From NCBI RefSeq assembly GCF_949987535.1, contig NC_080078.1, positions 27,362,942-27,426,941 on the forward strand: a stretch of DNA of 64,000 nucleotides. The letters are read 5' to 3'. Every line of letters begins with the position of its first letter. Position 1 is the first letter of the stretch. This stretch comes from Balaenoptera acutorostrata. Taxonomy: Eukaryota; Chordata; Mammalia; Artiodactyla; Balaenopteridae. The position numbers and the translations under genes are program-made. This document shows positions 12,484-23,540 of this stretch, piece after piece. Below the pieces are notes generated by a model. The model saw only the letters and a program-made list of their open reading frames with translations. It did not search any database and was not told where the DNA came from.

Positions 12484-15400
12484 GAGAGGTGGGATCAAGA
12501 TGGTGGAGTAGGAAGACCCTGAGCTCACCACTCCCCATGAACAGATCAAAACTACAACCACATGCAGAGCAACTCTCTGAGAACGACCTGAAGACTAGTA
12601 GAACGGGTCTTTTACAACCAAGGCTGTGAAGAAAGAACCCCATGGAGTCTGGTAGGAGGGGAGGAAAAGAGATCTAGTTGGACCCACGCCCCTGGTGGGT
12701 GACCCAGTAAAGGACGGGGATGTCACAAGCTCAGGGATCCTCCCTAAAGAGTGAGGGGTTTGAGGCCCACATCAATACCCTAGCCTGGGGTCCAGCACTG
12801 GGAAGACAGGCCCCCCTGGCTGGTTTGGAAACCAGTGGGGCTAACCAGTGGGCTGTAGGAAACCAAGACTCCACTCTTGAAGAGAGTGAGTAAGCACAGA
12901 CTTGTTTGCTCCCAGTCTCAGCAGAGGCAGCAGATTGAAAACTGCCTGGTGCTCTGGCGGCCCTGTCTGACCACCCCAGCCTACACCAAGCTCTTAATCC
13001 AGCCCCTCCTGCTCCAGCCCTATCCCCCACCAAGGTGGCTCTGCCAGTGGACCCTGGGAGAAGACGCGGCCTGTGCCCTCTTCATATTCAGCTCTCTCAC
13101 CAAAACCACTGGGCACACGCAGACTGCACAGGGACACTCCCACACAGGGACATGGATTCAAGACTGGGATAGGTAACTGTTTTGCCTAACTTCATAGGGA
13201 CAAACAGAGAAAGTCAAATAAAATGAGAAGACAGAAGAATATGTTCCAAACAAAAGAACAAGATAAAGTCCTGAGAAAAAACCCTAATGAACAGAGATAA
13301 GTAATTTACATGATAAAGAGTTTAAAGCAAGAGTCATAAAAATGCTCACTGAACTTGGGAAAAGAATAGAGGAATATAGTGAGAGCTTCAACAAAGAACT
13401 AGAAAAATATTTTTAAAAACCAATCAGAACTGAAGAATACAATAACTAAAATGAAAAATACCCTAGAAAGACTTAAGTCCTTACTTAAGTAAATTTAAGA
13501 AGACTGCAATTATATCAAGGATATTTTCCAACCACAACAGTATGAAATTACAAATCAATTTTGGGAAGAAAAATGGAAAAATACAAACACATGAAGACTA
13601 AATAAGATGCTACTAAAAAGCCAATGGGTCAACAAAGAAATCAAATAGGAAATTAAAAAATACCTTGAGAGGAATGAAAACAGAAACATAACTTTCCAGA
13701 ATCTATCTGATGCAGTAAAAGCAGTTCTAAGAGCGAAGTTTATAGTGATACAGGCCTACCTCAAGGAACAAGAAAAAACTCAAATAAACAACCTAATTTT
13801 CTATTTAAAGGAATTGATCCTTTAGCCAGACTCATCAAGAAAAAAAGAGGAAGGGCCCAAATAAATAAATCAGAATTGAAAGAAATAAACTTACAACTGA
13901 TATCACAGAAATACAAATAATCATAAGAGAATATACTAAGAGTTATATACCAACAAATTGGACAACCTATAAGAAATGGATAAACCCCTATAAACACACA
14001 ATCTTCTAATACTGAATCAGGAAGAAATAAAATATTTAAAGAGACCAATTACTAGTAATAAATTGAATCACTACCAAAAAATCCCAACAAAGAAAAGTCT
14101 AGGACCAGATGACTTCACAGGAGAATTCCACCAAACATTTTAGGAGAGTTAATACCTATCCTTCTCAAACTATCCAAAAAATTGAAGGGGATAGAACACT
14201 TCCCAACTCATTCTATGAGCCCAGCATTATCCTGATACCAAAACCAGACAAAGATACTACAAAAAAAAAGAAAATTAAGGGCCAATATCCCTGATGAACA
14301 TAGATGTAAAATCCTCAATAAAATATTAGCAAACTGAATTCAACAACATATAAAAAGGATCATACATCATGACCAAGTGGGATTTATTTCAGGAATGCAA
14401 GGATAGTTCAACATTGAACCTTGATTTGTGGATATTGAACCATTAACAAAATGAAGGATATGAATCACATAATCATTTCAACAGATACAGAAAAAGCATT
14501 TGACAAAATTCAAAATCCATTCATGATAAAAACTCTCAACAAAGTTGGTATAGAGGGAACATATCTCAACATAATAAAAGCCATTTATGACAAACCCACA
14601 GCTAATGTTATACTCAATGGTGAAAGCTAAAATCTTTTCCTCTAAGATCAGGGACACGACAAGGAGGTCCACTCTCACCACTTCTATTTAACATAATATT
14701 GAAAGGCCTAGCCTCAGCAATCAGACAAGAAGAAGAAATAAAAGGTATCCAAACTGGAAGTGAAGAAGTAACACTCACTATCTGCAGATGACATACTATA
14801 TATAGAAAACCCTTAAGACTCCACCAAAAAACGATTAGAATATATAAATTCAGTAAATTCAGTGAAGTTGTAGAATATAAGATTAATATAGAAATCTGTT
14901 GTATTTCTATACACTAAGAATGAGGTATCAGAAACAGAAATCAAGAAACAATCCCATTTACAACTGAATGAAAAAGAATAAAATACCTAAGAATAAATTT
15001 AGGTATTAAATTAAGTAAATTAAATTATTTATAAATTTAATATGGAGGTGAAAGATCTGTACTCTGAAAACTATAAGACATTGATCAAAGAAATTGAAGA
15101 CAATACAAATAAATGGAAATATATCCTTTGTTCATGAATTGGAAGAATATTGTTAAAATGTCCATATTACCCAAAGCAATCTACAGATTTAATGCAATCC
15201 TCATCAAAATACCTATGACATTTTTCATAGAACTAGAACAAATAATCCTAAATTTTGATTGGAATCACAAAAGACTCTAAATAGCCAAAGCAATCTTGAG
15301 AAAAAAGGACAACACTGAAGGTATCATGTTCCCTGACTTGAGACTATACTACAAAGTTATAGTAATCAAAACAGCATGTACTGTCCCAAAACCAGACACA

Positions 15401-16759
15401 GAGATCAATGCAACAAAATAGAAAGCTCCCAAATAAACTCATGCACATGATCAATTAATCTACGGCAGAGTAGTCAAGAATATACAATGGGGAAAAGACA
15501 GTCTCTTCAATAACTGGTGTTGGGAAATCTGGACAACTACATGTAAAAGAAAGAAATTAGAAGATTTTTCTCACACCATATACAAAAATAAAGTCAAAAT
15601 GGATTAGAGACCTAACTGTAAGACCTGAAACCATAAAACTCCTAGGAGAAAACATAGGGTGTATGCTCTCTGACATCTGTCTTAGCAATAATTTTTGGAT
15701 CTGTCTCCTTAGGCAAGGGAAACAAAAACAAAAATAAACTAAAAAGTTTTTGCACAGCGAAGGAAACCAACCAACAAAACGAAAAAGCAACCTACTGAAT
15801 GGGAGAAGATATTTGCAAACAATAAGTTCAATAAGAGATTAATATCTAAAATATACCAAAAACTCATACAACTCAACATCAAAAAACCAAAGAACCTGAT
15901 TAAAACATGGGCAGAGGATCTGAATAGGCATTTTTCCAAAGAAGACATACAGATGGCCAACAGACACAGACAACGAGATATCACCTCGCACCTAACAGAA
16001 TGTCTGTTGTGAAAAAGACAAGAAATAACAAGTGTTTTTTGAGGGTGTGGAGAAAAAGGAACCCTTGTGTACTCTTGGTGGGAATGTAAATTGGTGCAGC
16101 CACTATGGAAAACAGTATGGAGGTTCCTCAGAAAACTAAAAAGAGAAGTACCATATGATTCAGCAATTCCACTCCTGGGTATTTATTTGAAGAAAACAAA
16201 AACATTAACTTAAAAAGATATATGCACCCCAATGTTCATAGAAGCATTATTTACAACAGCCAAGATACGGAAGCAACTAAAGTGTCCATGGATAGATTAA
16301 TGGATAAAGAAGATGTGGAATATATATACAATGGAACATCACTCAGCCATAAAAAAGAATGAAATTTTGCCACGTGCCACAACATGGATGGACCTGGAGG
16401 GTATTTTGCTAAGTGAAGTAGTCAGGCAGAGAAAGACAAATACTGTGTTTTCACTTTCATGTGGAATCTAAAAAATAAAACAAAGGAACAAATATAACAA
16501 AACAGAAACAGACAACAAACTAGTGGTTACCAGTGAGGAGAGGGATGGGGGGAGAGGCAAAAGAGGTGAAGGGGATTAAGAGGTACAAACTATTAGGTAT
16601 AAAAGAAACAAGTTAAGGATGTAATGTACAGCACAGGGAATATAGTCAATATTTATAATAAATTTGTATGGAGCATAATCTATAAAAATACTGAATTACT
16701 ATACACCTGAAACCAATATAATATTGTATGCTCACTATACTGAAAAAAATTTTTTTGAA
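12484..16759 (+). mobile_element. L1 LINE, both ends present, internally deleted (4.3 kb)
   Basis: The left end begins with an L1 5' UTR (GATCAAGATGGTGGAGTAGG). ORF1-like sequence stops near 13480. From about 13500 the sequence is ORF2 material: linker, reverse transcriptase (GATCAGGGACACGACAAGG, near 14645) and C-terminal region. The 3' UTR ends in degenerate A-rich DNA at 16759. Flanks AATTTCAATCATGGGA (12468-12483) and AATTTCAAATCATGGGA (16760-16776) form a target duplication with one base indel. About 2 kb is missing compared with a typical 6-kb L1 (most of ORF1 and the endonuclease domain of ORF2). Many stops and frameshifts; dead. Confidence 0.9.
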
Positions 16760-16949
16760 AATTTCAAATCATGGGAAAAAGATATTCTTTAAAGAGGAAA
16801 ACCAAACTATTTTAGGAAACATATCAAGAATATTTATAAGCATTTCAAATCTGAGTAGTTTCTAAAAGCAAATGCCTGTCAATTACTAAGTATTTACTGA
16901 ATATGAGCTTAGAAAACAAGGAAACGTCAATCTTACATTTAGTTTCTTA

Positions 16950-17330
<381 letters not shown>

Positions 17331-18649
17331 CTAAATTAAATCAAACTTGATTAGTAGACCGTTTAATAGAGGGAAGTTTTTATTAGGTTACCAGTATTTG
17401 TATTTAAAATGATATGCTGCCTTTTTCAGAGATCATGAACTTAATAATGAACATACAAACTAAATTACTACTTTACGCTGATCAACCAAACAATCGACAT
17501 TTATCTAAGGTTTTGTTTTTGTTTTAGGGTTTGCACTAAGGACTCATTGCACTTGAGATGTTATTAGCAGTTTAACGACAACAAAAAAGACTTTTAAAAT
17601 CCTGAGTTAAAAGACTTCTGCTACCTAGAAAATACTGCCCACCAGAGGCAACTTTGCAAGCCAAGTGTAAATACCATGTGAGAAGACAACAAGGGAATCC
17701 TTTCCCCAGGTGGTGTTTTAGACTATTAGTTCTGTCCTGCTCCACCCTAGAGGGGATTTCATCATGTCAATGGGACCCTTGGTCCTTTAAGTTTGATACC
17801 ACCTTTCCTGGGGGGCCCTGTGTTGTGCTAAGCCCTAGTCAAGCACTAGGGATACCTAGATGGATCAGTCAAGGAGTGTGTGGTCACTCTTCTCAGGGGG
17901 CATTTTCCTTCCGGCCATCTGCTCTAGGTATCTAAGGGCTCATCAGAGTTGTCAGATCAAGCTGTGTCACCTGTCACTACCCCTCGGCAGAGGTGTATCC
18001 CCCTTCTGTCTTCCTCAGTGTTCTCCACTCTCCCTAACCCAGGTACCCTTCCCCAATGCCCTCAGCTTCCAGCTCCCCTCCCTTCTGACCCTACGCCCCT
18101 CTTCCCACAGCCCGGGTGAACCCCCAGTCCCTCCTCTTCCCTACAGGGTTCTCCCCAGCCTCAGCGTCTCCTTTCACGTCTCCCCATTCCCTTCAGAGAT
18201 TCCTCCATCCCCATCACTGCTCCCTTTTAGGGACCTCACTCCTCTACCTCCAGCCAGTCCCTTAGTACCCAACTTCAGGACTGCCTCGTCATTCCCTTCC
18301 ACATCCTCCACCAGGCAACTCCCCACCCTCTTCGGAGACCTCCAATCCCTCCCACCTCCACGCTTCTCAAATGACTCCCCTACTCCTCTCAGAGACCCTC
18401 CAACCCTTTCAGGTCCTCGAACCCATGTCAGGGTCCTGCCTCCTCCGTGGGACCCCGCCCACCGTCTCAGCGTCCCCGCACCCGCGTCAGGGGCCTGCAT
18501 CTGTCTCAGGGACCCCTATTCAACGCCTTCCCGCCCGCGTCAGGGACCCGCATCGCCCTCAGAAGCCTGGCCTCCGCGCCGAGGCCTGCGTCTGCTCCGG
18601 AGGCCCCCGGCGCTCCCGGGGTCCCCTCCCCCCGCGCGGGCGGCCGCAC
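17331..18649 (-). other. ERCC4 intron 1, strand-skewed
   Basis: The promoter-proximal 700 bases (about 17950-18640) are strongly pyrimidine-rich on the plus strand, so the ERCC4 sense strand is G/A-rich. Loosely repeated CTCAGAGACCCTCC-like and GTCAGGGACCC-like blocks occur through 18180-18570 and look like a decayed minisatellite. The distal part (17331-17950) is ordinary intron. Confidence 0.75.
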
Positions 18650-18856
18650 CTCCTCGGCCGGCTGCGTGTTGAGCACCAGCACCAGGCACGCCGGGTGGCA
18701 GTGCAGCCGGAGGAAGTGGTAGAGGAGCCGGTCCGCGCCGAGCCCGCGGGCGCACACTACCAGCCCGTCCGCCTCCAGTAGTTCCAGCACCAGCTGCCGC
18801 TCATATTCCAGCAGCGGCGCCATTGCTGTCTCTCGAGCCGGCAAGCCCGGCTCCAT
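18650..18856 (-). CDS. ERCC4: ERCC4 exon 1, codons 1-69
   Basis: Encodes the XPF N-terminus, start of the degenerate superfamily-2 helicase-like domain; it includes [15 protein letters not shown] and ends at ...NTQPAEE. The donor is GAG|GTGCGG (exon base 18650). The start chosen is the ATG at 18856, giving the same 69 codons as human. A second in-frame ATG at codon 12 (18823) has G at -3 and G at +4, a better Kozak context than the first ATG, which has C at -3 and G at +4. Compared with the human protein as I recall it, differences cluster in residues 3-10 and at 28, 29 and 50, so the extreme N-terminus evolves faster than the helicase-like core. The exon lies inside a CpG island. Confidence 0.97.
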
Positions 18857-18876
18857 GGGCGCCCTTCAGGGCCGCG

Positions 18877-18986
18877 GCCGAACGTAGCCGAAGAGAGCCG
18901 AGTCCGAGACGAGAGCCGGCCGAACGCAGTCGAAGAGAGCCGAGTCCGAGACGAGAGCCGGCCGAACGCAGCCGAAGAGAGCCGAG
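18877..18986 (-). repeat. 42-bp tandem repeat upstream of the ERCC4 start codon
   Basis: Two full units (18877-18918 and 18919-18960) differ at only two bases. A third, partial unit (18961-18986) follows, then degraded relatives of the same CCGA/GAG-rich motif to about 19050. The first unit begins 21 bases upstream of the ERCC4 ATG, so the array lies in the 5' UTR or core promoter. The unit length is a multiple of three, which creates long but meaningless open frames on the plus strand. Confidence 0.9.
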
Positions 18987-19175
18987 CCCTGGAAGACGAG
19001 CGAGGCCGAACTCAGCCGAAGAGGAGCTGAGAGGAGCCGAGAGGAACCGAAGATTCGTAGAGTCGCGGGGAGGTGCTAGCGCTCCCAACAGGTGTCTCTT
19101 CCAGGCTTCAGGCTGCGCCCCAGGAGTCTTCAGTTATTTCACCTTGTCTGTACCTTCGATTTGAGACTCAGGCGG

Positions 19176-19205
19176 CCTAGACCTAGACCTAGACCTGGAC
19201 CTAGA
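19176..19205. repeat. Hexamer repeat (CCTAGA) x5
   Basis: Five tandem 6-base units, four CCTAGA and one CCTGGA, about 320 bases upstream of the ERCC4 ATG at the edge of the CpG island. Confidence 0.85.
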
Positions 19206-19502
19206 ACACAAGCTACCACAAAGCGAGAGAGGAGAATTAAACCCAAGAAGCTTAGTTCCCCGACCTTGACAATTGAAAAAGTTAATTGTCAATCTAAGGA
19301 TTGCGCCTAGAATTGGTAGCACCTGCTTCCCAGGGTGAGGTTTGCTCCTTTCTTTTGCAATGGGCCCCTCTTTTAAAAAATTTTTGAATAAGCAGCATAA
19401 CTTACTAATTTTAGGCTCTTGTTTCTCTCGGAAAGTCTTGAATACAATTAGCTATGTGAAAAGTCGCAATCAGGTGTTCCAGCGGCCGCCGCGTCCCGTC
19501 TT

Positions 19503-19517
19503 CCACTAGGGGGACAC
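19503..19517 (+). promoter_or_regulatory. Candidate CTCF site upstream of ERCC4
   Basis: CCACTAGGGGGACAC matches the CTCF core consensus (CCASYAGRKGGC-type) except for one position near the 3' side. It sits next to a small CpG-rich patch (AGCGGCCGCCGCG) about 650 bases upstream of the ERCC4 ATG. Occupancy is unproven. Confidence 0.4.
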
Positions 19518-19639
19518 CTTCGGTAGTATTGGTATACCTAGAAACGCCTGTTACCTAACTAGAGGAATTGTTCTGTGTCGACGTCCCTTTTCCCCAATCT
19601 TCGTTGTTAGAAAATTAAAAATACTGTATAAGTAAGCAA

Positions 19640-20195
19640 AAATAAAAACCACTTCTTATTCCATTACCCAGAAATAACCACTGTAACATCATGATATCTA
19701 CACTTTCAGTCTTTTTTTTTTTTTTCGGTATATAAAAGTTCTCTCACCACACAGAATTCTTTTGCTGATGTAATAAGCAACCCAGACTTAAATCCCGGGC
19801 TTGTCACTATTATTTGACAAGCCTCTGAACATGGTATTTAATATTCTTTTACAAAATCCTTTTACATGGCTGATGAGATTTCTGCAATGAGGATGTACCA
19901 TACTTATTTACCCAGCTCCTTATTAGTGGACATTTAGTCTGTTTCCGTTCCCCCTGTCATATTACAAATAATATTTCACTGAGTATCTTTGGACATAAAT
20001 TCAACCATGCCCCTAAGATGCACTTTAAAAGTGGATACTTACTAGGATGAAGAGAACAAACATATATAAGGCTTTTCATTATATTCATCGTGCCACATTG
20101 CCCTCTAGAAAGCCTGTACCAATTTACATTCACATCAGAAGTTTACAAGAAGATCTGTTTCTCTACCTCTTACTGCTTAATCCAGTGTTTTACAT
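19640..20195 (-). mobile_element. Old L1 (L1M) 3' UTR, minus orientation
   Basis: CCATTACCCAGAAATAACCAC ... GGATGTACCATACTTATTTA ... TTAGTGGACATTTAGTCTG ... ATTGCCCTCTAGAAAGCC is the reverse of an old mammalian-wide L1M 3' UTR. Highly diverged. Confidence 0.8.
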
Positions 20196-20269
20196 TTACA
20201 TTTTGGCAAGATTAAAACAGTATATAGTAATTCCTAAATGCTGGTCAAATGGAAAAGACTCTGGAGACA

Positions 20270-20400
20270 TTCTCCATACAGCAGTTCCTATGAGACAGAT
20301 ATGAATCCCTCCACTTTTGCAACTGAGAAATGGAGGCTCAGGGAGGTTATGTGACTTTGGCAAGACCACCGAGCTAGTTAGTGTATTTCTTAGATTTAGT
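20270..20400 (+). repeat. MIR fragment
   Basis: GCAACTGAGAAATGGAGGCTC ... GTTATGTGACTTTGGCAAG matches the MIR 3' half. Confidence 0.7.
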
Positions 20401-20486
20401 TCAGGACATGATAAGTAGGGACTCAACACATATGTAGGGTATGCATGTTGAAGTGACAACGCTGAAATTCAAACATGATTCCGCAG

Positions 20487-20940
20487 CTGTGATATGCAAA
20501 GTAATGGCTCTCCAACGATGTCCATGTCCTAATCCCTGGAACCTGTGAATATATTACCTTATGTGGCAAACGGGACTTTGCAGATGTGATTAAGTTAGAG
20601 ATTTCAAGATGGGGAGATTATCTTGGATTATCAAGGTGGGCCCAATGTAATTACAACAGTCCATATAAGGGAAGGAGAGAGACAACAGGGTCAGAGTCAG
20701 AGAAGGAGATGTGACAAGAAGCAGAGGTTGGAATGATGTGGAAGGGGCCACAAGCCAAAGAATGCAGGCTTTAGTAGCTGAAAAAGGCAAGGAAATGAAT
20801 TCTCCTGTAAAGCCTCCAGAAGGAACACGTCCCTGCCAACCCATTATGCACTTCTGACCCCCAGAACTGGAAGATAATGAACTGTTTTAAGCCACGACAT
20901 TTGTGGTAATTTGTTACAGCAGCAACAGGAAACTAATACA
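20487..20940 (+). mobile_element. MaLR LTR (MLT1-like)
   Basis: CCTAATCCCTGGAACCTGTG, TGGCAAACGGGACTTTGCAG and the tail CAGCAACAGGAAACTAATACA are typical of MLT1-type non-coding LTRs of the ERVL-MaLR group. Solo LTR; no internal sequence seen. Confidence 0.88.
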
Positions 20941-21123
20941 CAAACATTCACTATTTCTACTACACTGAGCTCTAAAGATGAAGTCCCCAGCTGGTGAAAA
21001 CAAAACAAAACAAAGCAAAATAAAACAAAGCATATGGGAGTATATAATGATACAATAATTTTGAAGGGTGCTTGGTCAATATATACAGAAATTAAAATAT
21101 CTATATAGATCCATATACACATG

Positions 21124-21640
21124 ATATTTACTCCACAAATGTTTATTTGGCACTCACTATGTGTCAGTAAACAAAACAGGTAAAATCTGTGCCACCATAG
21201 AACTTATATTCTAATGCGGAACTTGCGTATGAAGGTGTTTATTCATCATATAATTTTGTGAACTATCATTATTTCTCAGGCATTTCTCCTGAATTTCCAA
21301 TACTCGGAGACTAGTCAGAACTTCTTCCTGCATCCCATAAGTGGGATATCATACAACAATTATAAGCTGTAGGTGACAAGATACCCAATCCATGCTATTA
21401 CATACTAAAAAAGCAATTTCGAAACAATGATGTATAGGATGGTCCCATTTGCTTAAAAAATCAGCCAACAGACATTATTTCCTTATGACTGCATAGAAAA
21501 GCTCTTAACAAAAGGAATTGCTTCTGGGGAGTTGAAATGGGTGGTTTGTGTAGGGTGAGACCTTTACATTTCAGTTTACTCCCTTCTGTTCTGTTTGACT
21601 TTCTTACCATGAACTTATATTGCTTTTAAAATGAAAACAA
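21124..21640 (+). repeat. L2 fragment plus ancient repeat
   Basis: TTTATTTGGCACTCACTATG ... AGAACTTATATTCTAATGC is L2-like (21124-21215). 21360-21640 resembles an ancient repeat whose family I cannot place (GATGTATAGGATGGTCCCAT ... GAATTGCTTCTGGGGAGTTG). Confidence 0.5.
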
Positions 21641-22257
21641 AAGAAAAAACCTCCCAGGTACTAAATAAATACTTCATCAGCACTGCATAGTATTGCCTCG
21701 TGAATTCTAGATTTAATATGTGTGTGCTGGCCCGCAGTGTCAAAAGTTGGTATCTGGGGAAACAGACTTTTGTAAATTCTAACAGGTATCTAGACATTGT
21801 AGTTTTGTCCGTGGGCAAAAGTTTTCCACTTAAGGTAAAGGATTCTTTTTTTTTTTTTTTTTCCTATGTCACTGTCACAACAATTCTTCAAACATTTCCT
21901 TACTTTTAGATTGTTCTGATCATCAGAGCCATCTCTCCTCCAGATCACTTCGCAAGTTTCAGTTTTGCCCACGAGGACACAGCTCAGGCAGCGGTCCTCT
22001 GCTCTTTGGCATTGGGCTGGGAATGAGATTAAACATCATTTTCCTCCTGACCGGAGGTAGAAACCAACACACCTCAGTTAACCCTAGCTTGACTGCTGTA
22101 GGTAGGCCACTGTAATTTCTCTTAGCAACCTCAGTCTTTCACATACATATGGGGAATGCCTACTAAATCTAGAGGCTGGGGAAAAGATAAAGAGAACTTT
22201 TCCCAGATTTAGCTCCTCTGCTAGGGCCAGATCACCACTGGGCCTCTTAGAGCTTAC
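21641..22257. other. Intergenic, unrecognised segment
   Basis: No repeat or gene recognised. A T-run at 21844-21862. Confidence 0.5.
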
Positions 22258-22807
22258 TTGTGTGGTCTAAGCGTTCAGGCTGTAAGTCAGAAATGAGACA
22301 GGCCTGGGACCTGGTCCCAGGTCCCTTTGCTGCAGCGTTGCAATGCTTGCACCTGGACACACCTCTCCTCCAGCAACAAAATACAAAGAAACTATATGGG
22401 ACTAAAAATGCCTGCATGTATGCACAGTTAGGGCAAATTCTGAACAAAGGATACAAAGAGACCAAAAAACCCAACTGCCACTTCTGAAGAGCCTGGAGTA
22501 AAAACAGGGTGCTGGGAGCAAAAGCCGGGTACTGAGCATGCTCCCTGCACTCAGCATCACCAGAGGGGTGGGCAAAACACCTAAGCCACCCCTCCGGCCT
22601 GACCCCTGGTCACACCCCTACCCTCACCCCATATAAGGAATGAGCTCGCCCCCACTCCCCTGGGGAGCAGCCAGCAAGGGAACCCGTTGCTTGTTCTTGT
22701 TCCTCCCTGCTGCAGCAGGGGCCCCAGTAAAGCCGTGCTTGAATTTCTTGTCTGGCCTCTGGTCAATTTCTATTGATTGGGGAAGGCTAAGAACCCTGGT
22801 CTGTATC
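22258..22807 (+). mobile_element. Putative solo LTR of a class I endogenous retrovirus
   Basis: Compact regulatory order typical of a retroviral LTR: CCATATAAGGAATGAGC (TATA-like, about 22630), then CCCAGTAAAGCCGTGCTTG (poly-A-signal-like AGTAAA, about 22726), then a terminal segment ending near CTGGTCTGTATCA. The upstream part (GGACTAAAAATGCCTGCATG, AGGGCAAATTCTGAACAAAG) looks like U3. No gag, pol or env sequence adjoins it. Start is approximate; no clean target duplication found. Confidence 0.65.
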
Positions 22808-22915
22808 AGAAAGACCTGGGCTTGAAAACCAGCTCAGCTAGCTACCAGCTGTGTGAACTAGGTAAGTTATTTAACCTCTCTGTGCCTGAGTTGCCTCATC
22901 TTTAAAATGGGGCTG

Positions 22916-23461
22916 CTGTAAAAAAGAATGAAATAATGCTATTTGCAGCAACATGATGGACCTAGAGATTATTATACTAAGTGAAGTAACTCAGACAGAG
23001 AAAGACAAATACCATATGATATTACTTATATGTGGAATCTAAAATATGACACAAATGAACTTATTTACAAGACAGAAACAGACTCACGGACATAGAAAAC
23101 AAACATGGTTACCAAAGGGGAAAGGGGGTAAGGGATAAATTAGGAGTTTGGGATTAGCAGATACAAACCACTATATATAAAATAGATAAGCAACAAGGCC
23201 CTACTGTATAGCATGGGGAACTATTGGGTTGGCCAAAAAATCCGTTTGGGATTTTCCGTAAGATGTTACGAAAACGAACATTTTGGTCAACCCAATATAT
23301 TCAATATCCTGTAATAAACCATAATGGAAAATAATCTGAAAAAAAAATCTATAGCTATATCTATATCTATATTTATATCTGAATCACTTTGCTGTATACC
23401 AGCAACTAACATAACATTGTAAACATTGTAAATCAACTATACAAAAAATAAATAAATAAAA
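22916..23461 (+). mobile_element. 5'-truncated L1 inserted in MIR, 13-bp target duplication
   Basis: L1 3' end (GTGAAGTAACTCAGACAGAG ... TGTGGAATCTAAAATATGAC ... GAATCACTTTGCTGTATACC) with an AATAAA-rich tail. TAAAATGGGGCTG occurs at 22903-22915 and again at 23462-23474, a perfect 13-base duplication of MIR sequence. Confidence 0.95.
23224..23295. mobile_element. Mariner-type MITE nested in the L1
   Basis: A 72-base near-palindrome with terminal inverted repeats TTGGGTTGGCCAAAA and, at the other end, TTTTGGTCAACCCAA, flanked by TA dinucleotides (23222-23223, 23296-23297), the mariner target duplication. It interrupts the L1 3' UTR. Short mariner derivatives of this kind are abundant in ruminants and whales. 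Confidence 0.92.
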
Positions 23462-23540
23462 TAAAATGGGGCTGATAATACAACCTACCTCATGGGGTTG
23501 TTGTAGAGATTAATTGAGCCAAAGAGTATAGCAGGATATG

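Larger units (their letters stand above)
18420..19110 (-). promoter_or_regulatory. ERCC4: CpG island: ERCC4 promoter, 5' UTR and exon 1
   Basis: A GC-rich, CpG-dense block, unique in the window, surrounds exon 1 and fades near 19110. No TATA box is evident at the expected distance upstream of the ATG, which suits a housekeeping repair gene with dispersed initiation. The transcription start cannot be placed from sequence alone; it should lie within about 18860-19110. The block contains the 42-bp tandem repeat described separately. Confidence 0.8.
19111..19639. other. Upstream flank of ERCC4
   Basis: Mostly unique DNA with the hexamer repeat and the CTCF-like site listed separately. No gene on either strand is supported. 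Confidence 0.6.
22808..23540 (+). repeat. MIR SINE, split by an L1
   Basis: Left half: GACCTGGGCTTGAAAACCAG ... TCTGTGCCTGAGTTGCCTCA. Right half: GGGGCTGATAATACAACCTA ... GGGTTGTTGTAGAGATTAA. Together they make one MIR, interrupted at 22916-23461. Confidence 0.92.

Noticed and set aside
14645..16000. Possible active L1 ORF2
   Set aside because: Many stops and frameshifts plus loss of the endonuclease part; dead copy.
17860..18672. 270-codon plus-strand open frame, longest in the window
   Set aside because: It is Ser/Pro/Arg-rich, lies opposite ERCC4 intron 1 and exon 1, and follows from C/T-rich CpG-island composition; no domain.
18823..19164. Arg/Glu/Pro-repeat open frame upstream of ERCC4
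   Set aside because: Direct translation of the 42-bp tandem repeat on the antisense strand; repeat length divisible by three keeps it open.
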